Source of the DNA: Toxonevra muliebris
Lineage: Eukaryota > Arthropoda > Insecta > Diptera > Pallopteridae
Assembly: GCA_963691655.1 (NCBI GenBank)
Contig: OY829326.1
Location: 42,249,989 to 42,313,988 of the forward strand
DNA length: 64,000 nucleotides
Direction of reading: 5' to 3'
A program made the position numbers and the translations under genes. Under the pieces are notes generated by a model that saw nothing but the letters and a program-made list of their open reading frames with translations, had not been told where the DNA came from and did no database searches. How positions within the stretch are numbered: the stretch's first letter is position 1; each line of letters starts with the position of its first letter. This document shows, piece by piece, positions 34,580-48,189 of the stretch.

Positions 34580-36469
34580 ATATATAAGTATATACAGTAT
34601 GTAACAAAATTAAGCAAATGAACAAACATTTTTGGGACATGAAAAATAGCCAAAAAATGGCGACTGGTTAACGCGTAGCGTAAGATTCTAATTTCAATAG
34701 ATTATTATGTTACGCTACGTTCTGTTATGATTTTGAATAATCACTTGCACTTACTGCCAATATCACAGATATTTATGTGAGGGTTGGCAACGATACATTA
34801 CGTTCTGTTACTTATGCATAATTGAGCCTTAAGTTTGTACACACTCAGATGAACAAAAGTGCAAACAAATTTTTGAAATCAGATAACACCTTTAGGTTCC
34901 AAAAGGATCCTGAATATTCCGAAATTTTCACCATAAATTAAGATTTTTTTAAATATTTGTAGCATAGACTATAGCAAACTGTAAATATCTGTATAGATAC
35001 CCAAACATTTGTTTGATTAACTGTTGAGCTGCTAGTAAGTATTTTTTATATATTTACTACTCGTTATACGCTTCTGTCGCTTCCAACTATGTGTGTATCC
35101 GCCTTTCTGCCATAATGATGGCCAAAAGCCTTTTGAGGTGGTAATACTTATGTAGTGTTGCAACGATTAGTGCTGCCTGCCTGCTGCTGTTATAGCATTT
35201 TATCATTTTTTACAGTTGTAAAAACTACAATTTCTTTTATATTTATTATTTATTTTATTATTGAACACCTTCAATATGGCTGCATGATTGAATTAATATA
35301 TAAAAGTAAAATATGCAAAGATGGTTTTTCGAATAGCCAAACAAAATTAAAAATGTGACACACTTCCAAAAACGAATCAAAATTTCAAAGCTTGAACAAG
35401 TTTTCAGTTCGTCAATTTTGATCAAAATAACTCTTGCGGGATCAGCTAATAATAACAACACGAACATTTTATTTTTTGAATTAATTTTGGTAGAATGTTA
35501 AAATTAAAGCTCGGAAAAATACTGAAATCGAACCACTCTATTATAACAATAACTGTAATAAATACGAGCTGAGCCAGTTCGTTTGTCAAATCCAGAAAAG
35601 TTTTTCCCATTTTTTTTTTTTTTTGCGCTCTAATTTCCATATCTCTTCAAAAAACAATGTTTTTTATGAAATATGGATTTGGATTAACCCTTAAGCCTTA
35701 AATGCGCAATTTTTTTAATTTTTCTTCTAAGATTCACAGTAAAGCCTAGAAATTTCAAAAACTGGAACAATGTAAATATTTAAACTTTGCATCTTTTTCT
35801 TATTGCTATCTACAAAAATTAATTGAAAATTGATTAGGATTTATAAAAAACAATCTCTTCTGAAAAAATCACTTAATTTTTAATTTGGAAAATAGAAAAA
35901 ATTTCTTTCTATGAAATTTTTTTCAAACAATGCAAATATGCATCCAAAAATGCAATCGAAAATGGGTCGATAGAAATCAAAAATCCCCAAAACCTACATA
36001 AATTAATTTGGGATAATGAGTTTATTATAAAACTGCAATTATATTTTGAAATTAGTTCTTCGGAATATTACATAAATAAAAATTATTGAAAAATTAGGCT
36101 AGGCTTCAAATAAACAAGCTTTTATTTTCTAATTCATTTTCGTGATCCAGTTTTAGAAATTTTCTAAAAAAAAATTTCTCCAGCATGACATTTCCATGTA
36201 GAAATACTATTTTAGTAGTTATTCATGTAGCGTATTCCTTTTAGCATTCATTGCAGAAGTTGTAGAAACTTGAAAGAAAAAGAAACACTCATCCACTTTT
36301 GGCGAAGACAAGACAAAGGTTCCTGGGAAGGTATTTCCTCACTCACACATGCAACTTATGATTTAAGTGCAGACTTATTTAACGTTGTCTATTTTTCAAA
36401 TTAGAGGGAAGACCTTCAATACCATTCATTCTTCCTCGCCCACTAATCTTCGCTTTCTTAAAATCTGTT
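34580..36469. other. AT-rich non-coding stretch
   Basis: No gene was recognised. The motif TACGCTACGTTCTGTTA and a near copy TACATTACGTTCTGTTA occur at about 34712 and 34796, suggesting an unclassified repeat. Confidence 0.45.
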
Positions 36470-36477
36470 AACACCAA

Positions 36478-38216
36478 CAGTAGCGTATCCGGAGGGGGAA
36501 AAAATGGGGGCTGAAGCCCCCTCCCAAAAATCAAAAATATTTTGATTTTTCCAAAAAAAAGCTATAAACAAACGAAAAACTTCAGGATTTAAAATAATAT
36601 TTTATATTATATTTTATTTTAATAATAATAATTTAACATAAATATTAAAATGGGGTCGGATATTTGAATTAATTCTGATTGGCCGCCATGCTGGGCGTGC
36701 CAATAGGAAGCACATTACAGTACAACTGGTTATTAAATACATTCAGACTGCATTAAATATACAATTTCAAAGACATTTATAAGTCTTACTTTTTGAAAGC
36801 TTGATAATGGTCTAGTTTTTGGATTGAATTTTGTACTGAATTTTAGTCTGATATGGGTTTAACTTTTCCGTTTTTGCCCGTTTTTGATCTGAATTCTGGC
36901 TTGATTGTAAGCCAGAGTTTTGTTTTATTCTAGTTTAAATTTTAATCTGAATTTGGTTTGAGTTTTAATCCATGTTTGGTCTAAATTTTGATTTGCTTTC
37001 CAGCATTTGCAGGCCAGCGTTTGATCTGATTTCTTTTTAGCCTCAGTTTTAAGTTTTAGTTATGGTTAATATTTTCGTCTGAATTGGCTTGATTTTGATA
37101 ATATTTTGGTCTGAATTTCGATCCGAAATCAGTCTGAATTTTGTTTTAAAATCTGGTCTGAATTCGTCTGGAATTTTGGTCTAGTTTTTGTTTAATTTAA
37201 GTTAAAATTTTTTGATGTAAATATTTATCAGAGATATTCCCACTAGTTTTTGGTCAGAATTTTGGGTTACTTTCGTTCGATATTTGGTGTCCTTTTGGCC
37301 TAAAGTTTTGTCTAACTGGAATGAATTTTAAAATTGATTTTGGTTTTGATTCGGTCTAAATTTTGAGTTTTTTGTCTGAGTTTTGACCTGAATTTGATCT
37401 CCTATTCCGATTCGTGGTCTGAGCATAGTTTTTTTTTTTTTAACCGGTTGTTGCCCGGTACCCGAAAGCGTGTACTGATCTCGTTGAAATTTTAAACGTG
37501 TTGGTATTTTGGTCAAATTAAGATATATTTACATTTTAAGTAATGTATAACAGACTTAAAGAACGTATTTAATTTTTTATAAAAATGAATTTCTTGGTTA
37601 TTGAGTTATGAGATCGTAAACTTACCACCAGGCCGATATTAATAGTGATATCGATGCTAAGAGTGATATGAGTATATATTTTAAAAATTCATTTAAAGTA
37701 CTATCCAAATAAACTCTTATCTTAATTTAATTTTTTTCGGGTTCTTGTTTCGACCAAAAATTACTCAAAAAATGGAGATGTATCAAATTGTTTCATCAAC
37801 ATTTTTTCTCAAAGGAAATTCAAATTTCTTTCAAATTGGTTTCTCAATCATTTAACAATATAAATCCATCAGAAAACTCATAATCTAGATTTTGATCTAG
37901 ATTTTTGATCTGAATTTGGTTCTTTTCTTGGTTTGAACTGCGATCAGAAAAAAGTATATGAATTTTAGTTTGAAATTTGGTCAAAATTTCAGCCTAAACT
38001 TCTATCCGATTTTAGTTTGAATTTTGGTCTCAGTTTTGTTCTAGTTATATTTTAATTTTTGACCTGTATTTGATAAAAATTTTGCACTAGTTTTTGGTCT
38101 AGGTCTGGGTTTTGGTCGATAGTGAGTCTGATATTTTTCTTTTAATTTAGTAAAACCAGGCCGCCCCCTCCCTCCCCCCCAAACCCAAATCCTAGAACCG
38201 CCACTGAATACCAACT
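36478..38216. mobile_element. hAT-like element, CAGTAGCGTATCC family (1.74 kb)
   Basis: The left end CAGTAGCGTATCCGGAGGGG and the inverted right end CAGTGGCGGTTCTAGG are joined to C/G-rich subterminal tracts. The flanking octamers are AACACCAA (36470-36477) and AATACCAA (38217-38224), 7 of 8 identical. Much of the interior (36840-38110) is a degenerate array around TTTTGGTCTGAATTT. No transposase is visible. The last 30 or so bases match the right end of the 82-bp element at 54568-54649 exactly. Confidence 0.88.
36840..38110. repeat. degenerate tandem repeat of a TTTTGGTCTGAATTT-like unit
   Basis: Dozens of short imperfect units (TTTGGTCTGAAT, TTTTGATCTGAAT, TTGGTTTGAGTT and similar) follow one another, with loss of periodicity near 37200-37260 and 37430-37860. 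No exact period was computed. Confidence 0.7.
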
Positions 38217-38261
38217 AAAATAATTACCTACTTTTATATGCATACATAAATATCATTTTAA

Positions 38262-38947
38262 GGAGACTCTACACTTTCTCGGTCCAAAATTTTAGCAATT
38301 TTTATAGTACTGATGGATTAATAGAAATGTACTTTCTAACTTCAAATTTTTTCACATATATTTAAAGACTTCAGGTACAAGAAAAAATGATGCAATAATT
38401 TTAAAAAAAATTGTACACAGTGCTTTTTGCAGTTCCTTGGAGGGCATTTTGAAAATCGTCATTAACTAGTGTGCATGTCTGAAGAAAAAAAATGTACCAC
38501 TAGAAGATTTATGACTGTGGTCCCAGGACATACTACGATTATTTTGTTTGACCAACAATTCACAAAGTGGCTGACCGCCAAAATTAATTTTCTTAAAAAT
38601 AGAACTTTCCTCTCGTAAAAAAACGTTAGCTACATATTCAGGTCTTTCCTGATCTAACTAAACTTATTTTTTCTTATATGTCTTTTGACCATTGTTCTGT
38701 AGAAGAGCATAATTAAATTTCAGACCAATCCTCTAAATTTTCTTTAGTTATCGTCTAGGTCAATGGCCAAAAATCTTGTTTTGAGAAAAACGGATTTAAA
38801 GTTTTGACTATAACATATAAAATATACTTTCACTCGGAGTTCCTCTCTCAAAATTTTCACAAATACTTTTGAAATATACTGTAATACTTTCGAAAAGGAT
38901 ATTTAAAAAAAATCTATTTTTCCAAACAGAGAAACTGCAGGGCCCCT
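38262..38947. mobile_element. TTAA-flanked MITE, copy 2
   Basis: TTAA lies at 38258-38261 and 38948-38951. The left end GGAGACTCTACACTTTCTC resembles the inverted right end AGGGGCCCTGCAGTTTCTC. The interior matches copy 1 (13119-14661) in TCGGTCCAAAA, ATTAATAGAAATGTACTTTC, CGGATT-AAAGTTTTGAC and CATATAAAATATA. Unlike copy 1 it is uninterrupted, about 686 bp, and shows no transposase. Confidence 0.72.
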
Positions 38948-39629
38948 TTAAACTAAGAATGCGTATAATAGTCACATTTTGTACAACTATTGCACAAGGC
39001 AACATAAATAATATAAGCATTTTTCCATGTAACTGAGTATTTTACACGTAGTGTGACCAAAGTGTGAATATAATTGGAAAAGAAATTTTCATGGTAAAAG
39101 AAAAAGAAGAAGAATACTGCACATTCACACATACATAGATATAGATATGAATATACACATAATTATGGGCATGAAAATACAAAAGGAATTTTAAATAATA
39201 TATTTCATATGATATGTTCATACTATAGCTGCCACAAGTTTTCTTTTCCGTCATAAAGTAGGGTCTGCAACAATGTTGTCATTGCCATGTTGTAAATAGC
39301 TTTAACTGAAATAAGCTGTAAGTAGCAAAAGTAAGAAGATATGTGCATATACTTGTATACGAATACTAAAATCTGCGATGACAATAATTTTTATTGTATA
39401 CCGCAAATCACTAGCGGATTAGGAGATTTCCTAAGGGGAGGGGGAGAGAGATTAACCCCAAATCGCTAGTACTTCAAATATTGTGTAGCTACTAATATTA
39501 TGCAACTACTACTTACCAAATTTTTTATGAAAATATTACAATTGAAAAACTTCAAAGTAAGTTTTATTAATTTTTCACATAGTTATTTGCACATTTATTA
39601 CATAAATTTATATTTACATACATATAATA
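38948..39629. other. AT-rich non-coding stretch with a possible solo hAT-like remnant
   Basis: No gene was recognised. The segment 39411-39472 (CACTAGCGGATTAGG, then a GGGGAGGGGG tract, then ACCCCAAATCGCTAG) resembles a collapsed CAGTAGCG-type miniature and shares words with 57478-57535. Confidence 0.4.
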
Positions 39630-40889
39630 AGGAGTGAGATTGAAAAAATCTTAACACACGTTTTACCTAATAATTTTTTTTTTTGGGTGTAAAATTTAAA
39701 AATTTCTTTGATCTAGTTATCTTTGAAAAATATGTCAGTTGTTATTTTTAATGACAAACATGTTGATTTATTGTGAGTTTGATCAAAATGAGTGAAGAAA
39801 AAGTAGTACGTCTTAAAATTATTAAAAATTTTCAAAAAAATCCAAATTGACCCTACAAAAAATTGGCCAAAGAATTGAAGGTCTGCCGTCAAACTGTCGT
39901 CAACAGTTTTAGGAGAATTTGACCATCGATAGGAAATCTGGTTCGGGAAGAAAACAAGGACCACATGATATAGGGAAAGCCAAGAAAATAGAAAGCATAT
40001 TGAAAATATCTCCAAACACATCTGGTAGAAAAGCTGCCCGGTTAGCCCAGTGCTCTGACTATTTGGTGCGAGAAGTTAAAGCCAATGCAGGTTTGAAAAC
40101 ATACAAAGTCCAAAAAGTTCCAGACAGGAAAATTAAAATCGAATTTCATACAAAAATATTCATGTTGTATAATAGACGACAAAGCATATGTACTGGCAGA
40201 TTTAATTTCGCAGCTTCCGGGTCAAAATTTTTATGTTGCTGATGCTCGAGAAATGTCGAAGAACAATTTGGAATCCAAAAGGAGACAAAATTTCCTAAAA
40301 AAATTTCTGGTATGGCAAGCTATATGCAGTTGCGGCAAATAAGCAAATCATTTGTTACAGTGGGCTCTATAAATACCGAAATATACATCAAAGAATGTTT
40401 GAAAAAAAGACTTGTTCTTTTTATAAGAGAGCACAATGTGCCCACATATTTTTGACCCGATTTGGCATCATGTCACTATGGCAAGAAAGCTCTGGAGTGG
40501 TCCCAAAGTAAATTAAACATAGTTTTTGTACCAAGAGAGGTCAATCCTCCAAATTGTCCGGAGCTAAGACCAGTGGAGAGATATTTTGCTCTTGTGAAAA
40601 AAAACTTAAAGAGCACAAAAAAGGTGTCCCAAAATATCGAAGATTTTAAAAGGAGATGGGCAAACTGTTCCAAAAAGGTGTCTGGAACAACTATCAAGTC
40701 TCTAATGGAAGGCTTACCAAAAAAGGTGCACGATTACATAAATAATGGTTAGAACTATAAAAGTTATATATTTCTATAATTTGTAAAATATTAACAATTA
40801 AATAAATTAAAAAAAATCAAAACTCTAAGATCAACCGTTTAAAAATTATTGAATTTTATATATGTTAAGATTTTTTCGATCTCACTCCT
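39630..40889 (+). mobile_element. Tc1/mariner-like element, copy 2
   Basis: The ends AGGAGTGAGATTGAAAAAAT and, inverted, AGGAGTGAGATCGAAAAAAT differ at one of 20 bases. They continue through CTTAACA and are flanked by TA (39628-39629 and 40890-40891). The length of 1260 bp is typical. The better-preserved ends and transposase suggest a younger insertion than the related copy at 17519-18731. Confidence 0.93.
39790..40752 (+). pseudogene. Tc1/mariner-like transposase, frameshifted with a nonsense codon
   Basis: The N-terminal helix-turn-helix part lies at 39790-40140 (KIIKNFQKN near the start, later LVREVKANAGLKTYKVQKVP). A frameshift follows, then IIDDKAYVLAD with the first catalytic Asp (about 40170-40205) and FLVWQAICSCGK. 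The tryptophan expected before PDLASCHYGKK is a TGA stop (near 40453). The remaining 96 residues (40462-40752) are open and carry NPPNCPELRPVERYF with the catalytic Glu. Between the second Asp and the Glu there are 38 residues, i.e. DD38E spacing as counted here. The element cannot make its own transposase. Confidence 0.9.
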
Positions 40890-40891
40890 TA

Positions 40892-43084
40892 TATGCCTTA
40901 AAGTGCATCGAGCCTCTTACAAAAAAGGTTTAATTGTACCCCTCTAGAATCAGACTGTAAGATCGCTAGATAACGTGGCCACAGTAGTATAATCAAGTAC
41001 AATCAATCAAACCATAGGTGGCCGATTACATTATTCCGAAGCTTTGCTTTGAAAACTCAAATCTCAAAATTCTAGTTCCGATGAGACGCGATTGGTTTGA
41101 TCTGTCTCTGACTCTGACACTGATGGACTGTGAGTAAACACTTGAGTCTTTTCAATTAATTTAGGTTTGCCAAATTTCTATCATTTAACTGATTCAACCA
41201 TTGTGTAGCAAATGTACCTTGAGGGGCAAGAGCAGCCATTTTCTCTGGTAGCCAAGGCGCAATTAAAACCCGGATCTTAAACATTAACAAATTTTAACTA
41301 GTGGGCGAGTGTAAGAGAGACTTTGTCAAACCGGAACATCTTTTCTGTGGGTTACATTTGGCCAAATGCGAGCTTTTAAATAATAAATTGCAAAAATTAT
41401 AAGGTTCTACATAAAAATAATTGAAAAATCTGTTAACAAGTTAAACAAAAAATTATGGAATTATTTTAATTTTCATTGAAAAACATCACTAAACCAAGGT
41501 TCATTTTTAGAAGGGTACAACAACTTTTTTCTTTTTCTTAATTTTTTTTTCTTAATACACTTTAATGTACATATGTATATCTATTTATCTACACAACAAT
41601 CTTTCAAATGTACCTAAGTGCATTTAATGTGTCGTTTCTTTTTAAATTGCCATTTCAAAATAATAAAATTGAAAGAAATAATGCCTAAGGTTATGGTCAA
41701 AAATCATATCAATCAAAAATGTAGCATGCAAATAATTGCCAATTGCATAAATCTGCATTGAAATTAAAAAATATAAATCAATTCGAATATCTGAGACCAG
41801 CGAGATTGACTCATTGAAACACTCTACTTCTAAATTAGATATTCCTTTAATTTTAAATTTTTTGTTTAAATAAAACTTCACATGTTTCATTTGTATAAAT
41901 AAGCATGAATGAATCAAAGCTTCAGCAAGACAATTTTGTATATCAACGTAATAACTTCAAATATTTTGAAAAGTTGTACAATACTTTGCGTAATTTTAAA
42001 TAAAATTTCACCTCGACATCTCGCCAAATTAGCATAGGGTGTAATGCAAAGCACTGCTACACTGCTCTACACATAAAAATATTGTTGGCTTTATGCCACC
42101 AATTGGTTGGGTTATGGTGATGGTGGCTAGCGTGGTAGCGACCAGCGCATTGGTGAACATACATATGACTAGATTGCTACCATCGCATCAGTGGAGGTGA
42201 TTTTTCACAAATTTTTATTCATTTATGCAAAACGAAACGAATAAAGGAAAAAATAATCGAAGAAAAACATAAAAACTCAAGATTAAATTCTAATAAAAAT
42301 TTCAACAATTCACAAAATGCAATTACCAGAGATTGAGCGATGTGGTCACAATGTTGCAACAAGAAAGAAGGTAATTTCTGAATGAACGGTCGGTCGGTCG
42401 CATGTTGGTGTCATTTATACACACACACACACACACACATTTACATTTTTGCCATTGTTGTTGTTGTTGTTTGTTATGATTGTTGGTTAGTTACTTGGTT
42501 ACTTCGTTGGTTGAAAGAAAAATGCCAAATTAAAATACTGCGCGTAATTTATGTTAAGTTAACACAAGTGGGTGGCATAATAAATGCTGCGCTAATAATA
42601 AAATTACCACAGCAACCAACAACAAAAACAACAATACCAACTATTCAATAATAATTAATGTCAATGGCAATTTACAGTGGCATTTGCATGCAAAACGTTC
42701 GCGAATGTACGTTAAAAAAAAGTGATTGTAATATTTGATAATCGAACATTTTGCTTTGGGTCAGCAACTCAAATATAACGTGAGAAAAAAAATTTATTTT
42801 TTATAGATAAAAGATGTCAATAATATAATATAGCATTGCCTAAGCATAATCGAGCGATACGTATTTCAATCCATACAAAAATTATTGAATATTTCACTTC
42901 TTCTAGGCAAAAAATTATCACTATACCCAACGTCCATTATCGGAGTTACACTATAGCTAGACAGAAAACCCCAATCAAGCACTTCCTGTGTGGGTGTTCC
43001 GATCTAGTGTGATTTATCCATAAGTAAGCTGAATCAAAACGGAAAGAAGATAACTACTTAAGCCAAACAGAGCAGTTAAGGTTA
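40892..43084. other. AT-rich non-coding stretch
   Basis: No gene was recognised. There is a CA run at 42419-42440 and a TTG run at 42454-42471. The segment 42000-42480 is less AT-rich and unique-looking. Confidence 0.45.
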
Positions 43085-45390
43085 GGATAGGTTAGGTTTT
43101 TAATAGACCTTGTATTAGCGCACTACGTAGGTTGGATTAAAAGTGGTGGCGAATACCTCGCATTATTTCATAGTTTGAACGTTCTCGTAGTTAATGCAAA
43201 GTATTTTAAATGTGCCAAATTAATATAAGTATGTTATTTGGGTTATTAAGTGAAAGAAATAATGCACTCTCTAATGTAACAAAGAATATGGTTCAAAGCT
43301 CCTTTCATATCAGAGTGATTACAGTTCCTGTATAGGTCGTTTTTTTCCAGATAACTCCAATTAGTTGATTGCTTTTTTGCAGCGTAGGAAAACCAAAAGT
43401 TTAACATTAGAAGGCGAATATTGGAGCCAAAAAAATTTTGCTATTTTGGGTGAATTTCCAAAACCTAATTAATGACCCATTTCCCTATGCTTAAAAGCGC
43501 TATAAAATTGTTGGTTTTTTAAAAACTGTGAGCGGGCGCATTATCGGGGTGTAAAAAATAGCGAAGCCAAAAGATTTATGAAAACTTGTGGTAAGCAATT
43601 TCCTGTATAGCATCTGATGTGGGTTCGAATCATCTAGTCCGTGAACACAAAACTCGTCACGTAAAAGCGACGTGTTACGTGACAAGTAATTCGTTAACTG
43701 ATCACACGATTTGTCCCAAGTTTTCGAGGCAACAACAGCTATAATTTTTGCCTTGCTGAAGTAAATAGACATATTCACTTTTGTTTTTAACTTTTTTTGC
43801 CTTACTTCAATGGGTCAATTTGTATATTTTGGGTATCATACCATAGACTACTGTTTGGTATGGAGCCCACTTGAAGTTCACTTGTTATAATTTTATCACA
43901 AATGCTAGGCCCTTCGATTCCCGAATATCATCATATATAGAGAAAAGGTTTGGTCTGGAATATTTGAAATTACTTGGAAACAGTCACAAGGGATGACGCA
44001 TTCTCTTTAAAATTTTTACTGGCTTGAGTTGACGTTGAAACCCGTAGATTCTCCTCGACTTCTCAACGAATCGAAGTTTTTGCTGTATTTGGCGGTGGAA
44101 TTTTTGCCGATTTAGACTTTCTTAAGCATACAGTTTAACTTACCAACGCTTTTAGAATAGCTTGACAGTCTGAATATATATTTACATCTATAACAACGGT
44201 TTCCGTTAACAGTCCAGCTACTGTCCCTATTAAACCATTTGGTTCTCTGGATGGGTGTAAGGAGATCCGATAGTTATACATTCATTATCTCTGTTAGACA
44301 TTGGAGTCTTTCATTGACATAGAAAGCGTAGAATCAATTGTAACTCTTTTTCATCATGACACATTTTGCACAGTCTGCTCTACGGAATATGTCACCGTTT
44401 GGTGCATTGGTGCAATAGTACACTGTCCATTTATGACTCCAGTGGATCGATATACTGCAGATTTGGCCATAGTGCCCTTGAAACTTCACAGCCTTCTAGG
44501 TTAGTCAATAAGTCATTTGACACTGCGATGGTGTACTCGTCTATTCTCTTAAATTGTTCGCATATCGGAGTTTGTATAGAGATAACCACCTCGTATATTC
44601 CTGTGCCCTGAAACCCAACATTGAGTGACTTTGTGCTGCTTAATGGCCATCAGTGAAGCATGATATTTCTTTAGAATCCCTGATTTAATTATTTTGGATT
44701 CAATTGCTTTCAATGCAGCCTGACTGTCAATCGTGCTTTCCCAATAGCAAAAATATTTGAATGAAAAACGCTGCAACTGTGAGGAAGACCAGCTCCAGTT
44801 CCATTCTCCATCTTTGAGTCAGCGGTAAAGATGGTAATTCCAGCCTTACCTGTGACTCCCAATTTTCCCTTGTTAGACATTGAATTGGAACTCTGGTAGT
44901 GAAATCCAAATTCGAAGGTAACTAATCTGTGGCCAAATCTAAGTCATCTTTGTTCCCATTTTGGCCCCTTCATCTTATCTCACTCAAAATTGTAGTGCCC
45001 ATAGTGCGTTAATTTCCATACTCGTAGCGGAAGAGATGAAATGTTATATTTAGACCTTCTTGAGGTGCACTACTTACAGCTCTAGAGATCCCCAGGCTGG
45101 CAAGTCTCTGTACTTTTTCCATGCGAGTTTGGTTGCTCTTCCTACCCAACGCCTTCAACCAGGCGTAGGACCCATTAGTGATGATGGACCGAATGATTGT
45201 GATATGCATTCTGTGAATAACGTGCAGTGACAATCTCCATCTTTTAGCAAAGGTTATGTTACAGGTATAGTATCCAGTCTATGTTCCTTCTCCAATTTAA
45301 TTTTAAAACCAAAACCGAGATACCTTGCTTCAGAAGAGAAGTTCAACGTCACTCCATTCAACTTTGGTAAGGAAACTTAAGTGTTTTTTA
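43085..45390 (-). mobile_element. LINE fragment with RNase H domain, minus strand
   Basis: RT C-terminal and RNase H remnants occupy 44160-45390. On the minus strand the sequence near 43105-43078 reads CCTAACCTATCCTAACC, like the CCTAA-type tail of the LINE at 349-447, so that may be the 3' end. The bases between about 43110 and 43800 show no recognisable domain, and the 3' boundary is inferred. Confidence 0.6.
44160..45390 (-). pseudogene. LINE ORF2 C-terminal half: RT thumb, RNase H, C-terminal region
   Basis: In minus-strand order: EARYLGFGFKI (about 45335-45303), the RT thumb/connection; TNGSYAWLKALGRKSN and MEKVQRLASLGISRA (45180-45075); an RNase H start with glycine-rich GTGAGL-type and serine/cysteine words near 44800; DSQAALKAIESK (about 44730-44695), holding a catalytic RNase H Asp; and WVSGHRNIRG (about 44625-44596), the conserved His region. 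Further on come IYEVVISIQTPICEQFKRID and SDCQAILKALV near 44170, the latter resembling a second RNase H remnant. Many stops and shifts interrupt it. RNase H places it near I, LOA or R1-group LINEs. Confidence 0.75.
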
Positions 45391-48189
45391 TTTTTTTTTT
45401 CGTTTATTGGTTTTGTGTTTTTATTTTCCCCATGAACAATACTAGGTCAGTCGGGGCATACCCCTAGCTGTAGAATAAGAAATAAAAGACTTCCCTCTAA
45501 CATCAGTAACACTAAGCTAATCGCTACAGCAACACTAAGCTGTTCGTTGTTCATTAACTTCAGGAGTCCGATCTTTTGGTAAGATAACTAACTCAAACCC
45601 CATAGTTGCAGTACCTTTACTTTTGATAGGCGGATTCTAGGGGGAATGAAAATCTCACATATTTTGATCGTTGGTCATAAATCAAAAACAAAATTAAAAG
45701 AACAAAAAAAAAAAAAAAAATTAAAACCCTTCTTTAGAAATGTCAGGATCCGTTAATGCTCTTGGTATTCACACAGCTCGTATGTGCATGTATTACAAAA
45801 CATATTTGTAAAATGTTCAGTAATACAAATTTACTCAGATATTAACGCTGAAATGTGTGTGAACGTATCAATTTATTTGCTTAAAGTGAAAACATTTGTT
45901 TTCATATATCAAAACAGTATTTCAACAAGATTAAATCAAAGATTACGATCTTAAGGCGAGTGCCATGCTAAAGATTAACTACATACGAATATAATTTAGT
46001 TACTAGTCACTAATTTAATAGAGAGAACTTTGTTAACACGCCAAGTGAAACAATATTCGCGTGTATAAGAAAACATATTGAAATAACATGGCAACACTTT
46101 TACATATTTTGGTTTTATGTTTTTGGTGCAATTGATGCAGTGAAGCAGAACTATTTCATAACGTTTATTTTCGTTTATGATTTTTTTTTTTTTACATTAA
46201 TGTTTGTTAATAAAATAGTTGAATATAATAAATCATTCCGTGTATGTAAGTAAGTAACATTTTTTATCATAGCCTAAAATAAAGAAATACACAGAAAATG
46301 AACATAAGTAAGTAATACAATGATGCCTGCATAAAGAATGCGATACCCCGAAATCGATACCAACAAGCTCACTCGTAAGCTGATGAGCAATTTTAGTCCA
46401 CATAAAAGCTGCTTAAAAACTTAAGCTCAAATTTTATATTTATATGTGTACTTACGCTAGTACCTAACTCACATGTTGCATGTTGCACTTGTAATTCTCA
46501 ATCGAGCTTACCGTACTCGTCTGCCGGCTGCATGTGAATGAGAATGTGAATGAGGACGTGTGGTCATTTGCTAGTAGCTGCGCGCTGCACATGTGCGCTC
46601 ATTCACCATATCACCAAACCAACGAGTGAATGCGGGGGGAGGTGTGGAAAAGAAGAGCTATCTGGGTATATAGTGCATTCAATGAACATGTAAGCAGATC
46701 GCGTGCACTCGTGTTCCAAAAACCGAAATAAAATAGAAGAAAAAAATCATTAAGGAGCGTGAGAAAATCAATCGTTCGCTTTGGTCGACCAGATTTTTTT
46801 TTTTATTGTTTTTTAATTTTTGGAAAAGCGCCATGCAAAACATGCGCATATGTAGCAGACGAAGCAGTGGCAGCAGCATTGAGCTTTACCAGCAGCATTC
46901 AACTGGTTGGTTGCTGCAATATACTCGAGTATGCGTTTAACAAGTGCAATGTAGGTAAACAAAAATTATAAATAAAAAAATAATATGTTACCTCGCAATA
47001 AAAGTCATGTCGCTTTCCTTAAATGAAACAGCTTGCAGGTGTTAATTTTATAATAATGTTACAAATTTATTAACTGAACTGTTTTTTTTTAATACTTACA
47101 TATATGTTCATATGTATGACAGTTTCCCAAAAAAGGAATATTTTCAATGTAGTTTCTAAACACATGGAACATATGTCATATTTTTATCTACACATAGTTA
47201 AATCATATAGTTAGTCTTAGAAGGTGCAATAAATAAAGTACATATCTATATTTTCTCTGGTTGGATCAATCAGTGAAGTGGTTGGGCTAGATTGAATTCT
47301 CATTTATAAGAACTATTGAATTAATTTAAATATTTATTATTTCGTTGTATGTATTATAAAATATTACCAAATTAAAATACGTTGAAATATTTTTACTACA
47401 AATTAGAGGAAGTATTTAATATAAATTTTTAATTTGTAACTATTAAAGCATTGACTATAAAATAATTATGTATAAATTAAATACATTTTTTTATTTTATT
47501 TTTACATATAGAAAAAGTTGAACTCATTTTCAATAAAAAGAATACCTAATTGCATCATTTGCGGTAGTATTGTATTGTATTATAGAGGTTTCTGTCGTTG
47601 TACCGCGACCTATAAGATCTATTGTACGTCCCTCTTTTCTTTCTAGTCTAATCTGCCTAGAGTACCTCATCCAGTCCAGTTTGCGGTAGTATAAAAATGA
47701 AATATTTACTTTACTTGCATCCGTACTTGAACACATTGCATTTAATGGTATTTTTATTACAAAATACAAATTTTTCAATAAAAAACTAATTAACATTTAA
47801 TTTAAATCATTTATTTAAAGATTAAAGAGACAGCAAATTCCGCTTATGGCAAATGCACACAGACACTGAATTTTAAAGCGATTGCGAGTTCATTTAAATT
47901 GCAATTGTTGACAAAATTAGTAAAATTAGAAAATTATTAGAAATTATTTGTAATACTGATTTATAATTAGTATTCAATTCAGGTCTTAATGGCAAAAATG
48001 ACATATTAGGTTAGTTTTCTAAACTTTAATTATACTAGCACACTCCCTAAATTGCATAATATTTCCATTTATTGATTAAAAATTAAAATAACAATGGTGT
48101 ACGTATAAATTTTGAAAACGAAAGACTAAAGCAACAAACTTTTTTTTAATTACGTTAATTGAATGCACATTGACGGTCCGTTCACATAT
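45391..48189. other. AT-rich non-coding stretch
   Basis: No gene was recognised. There is a poly-A tract near 45703-45720, possibly a retroelement tail. The segment 46440-46700 is GC-richer, with GAATG/ATGAG words, and looks unique. Confidence 0.45.

Noticed and set aside
43500..43778. 92-codon minus-strand frame near the RNase H LINE
   Set aside because: No recognisable LINE or host motif; cannot be tied to the element with confidence.
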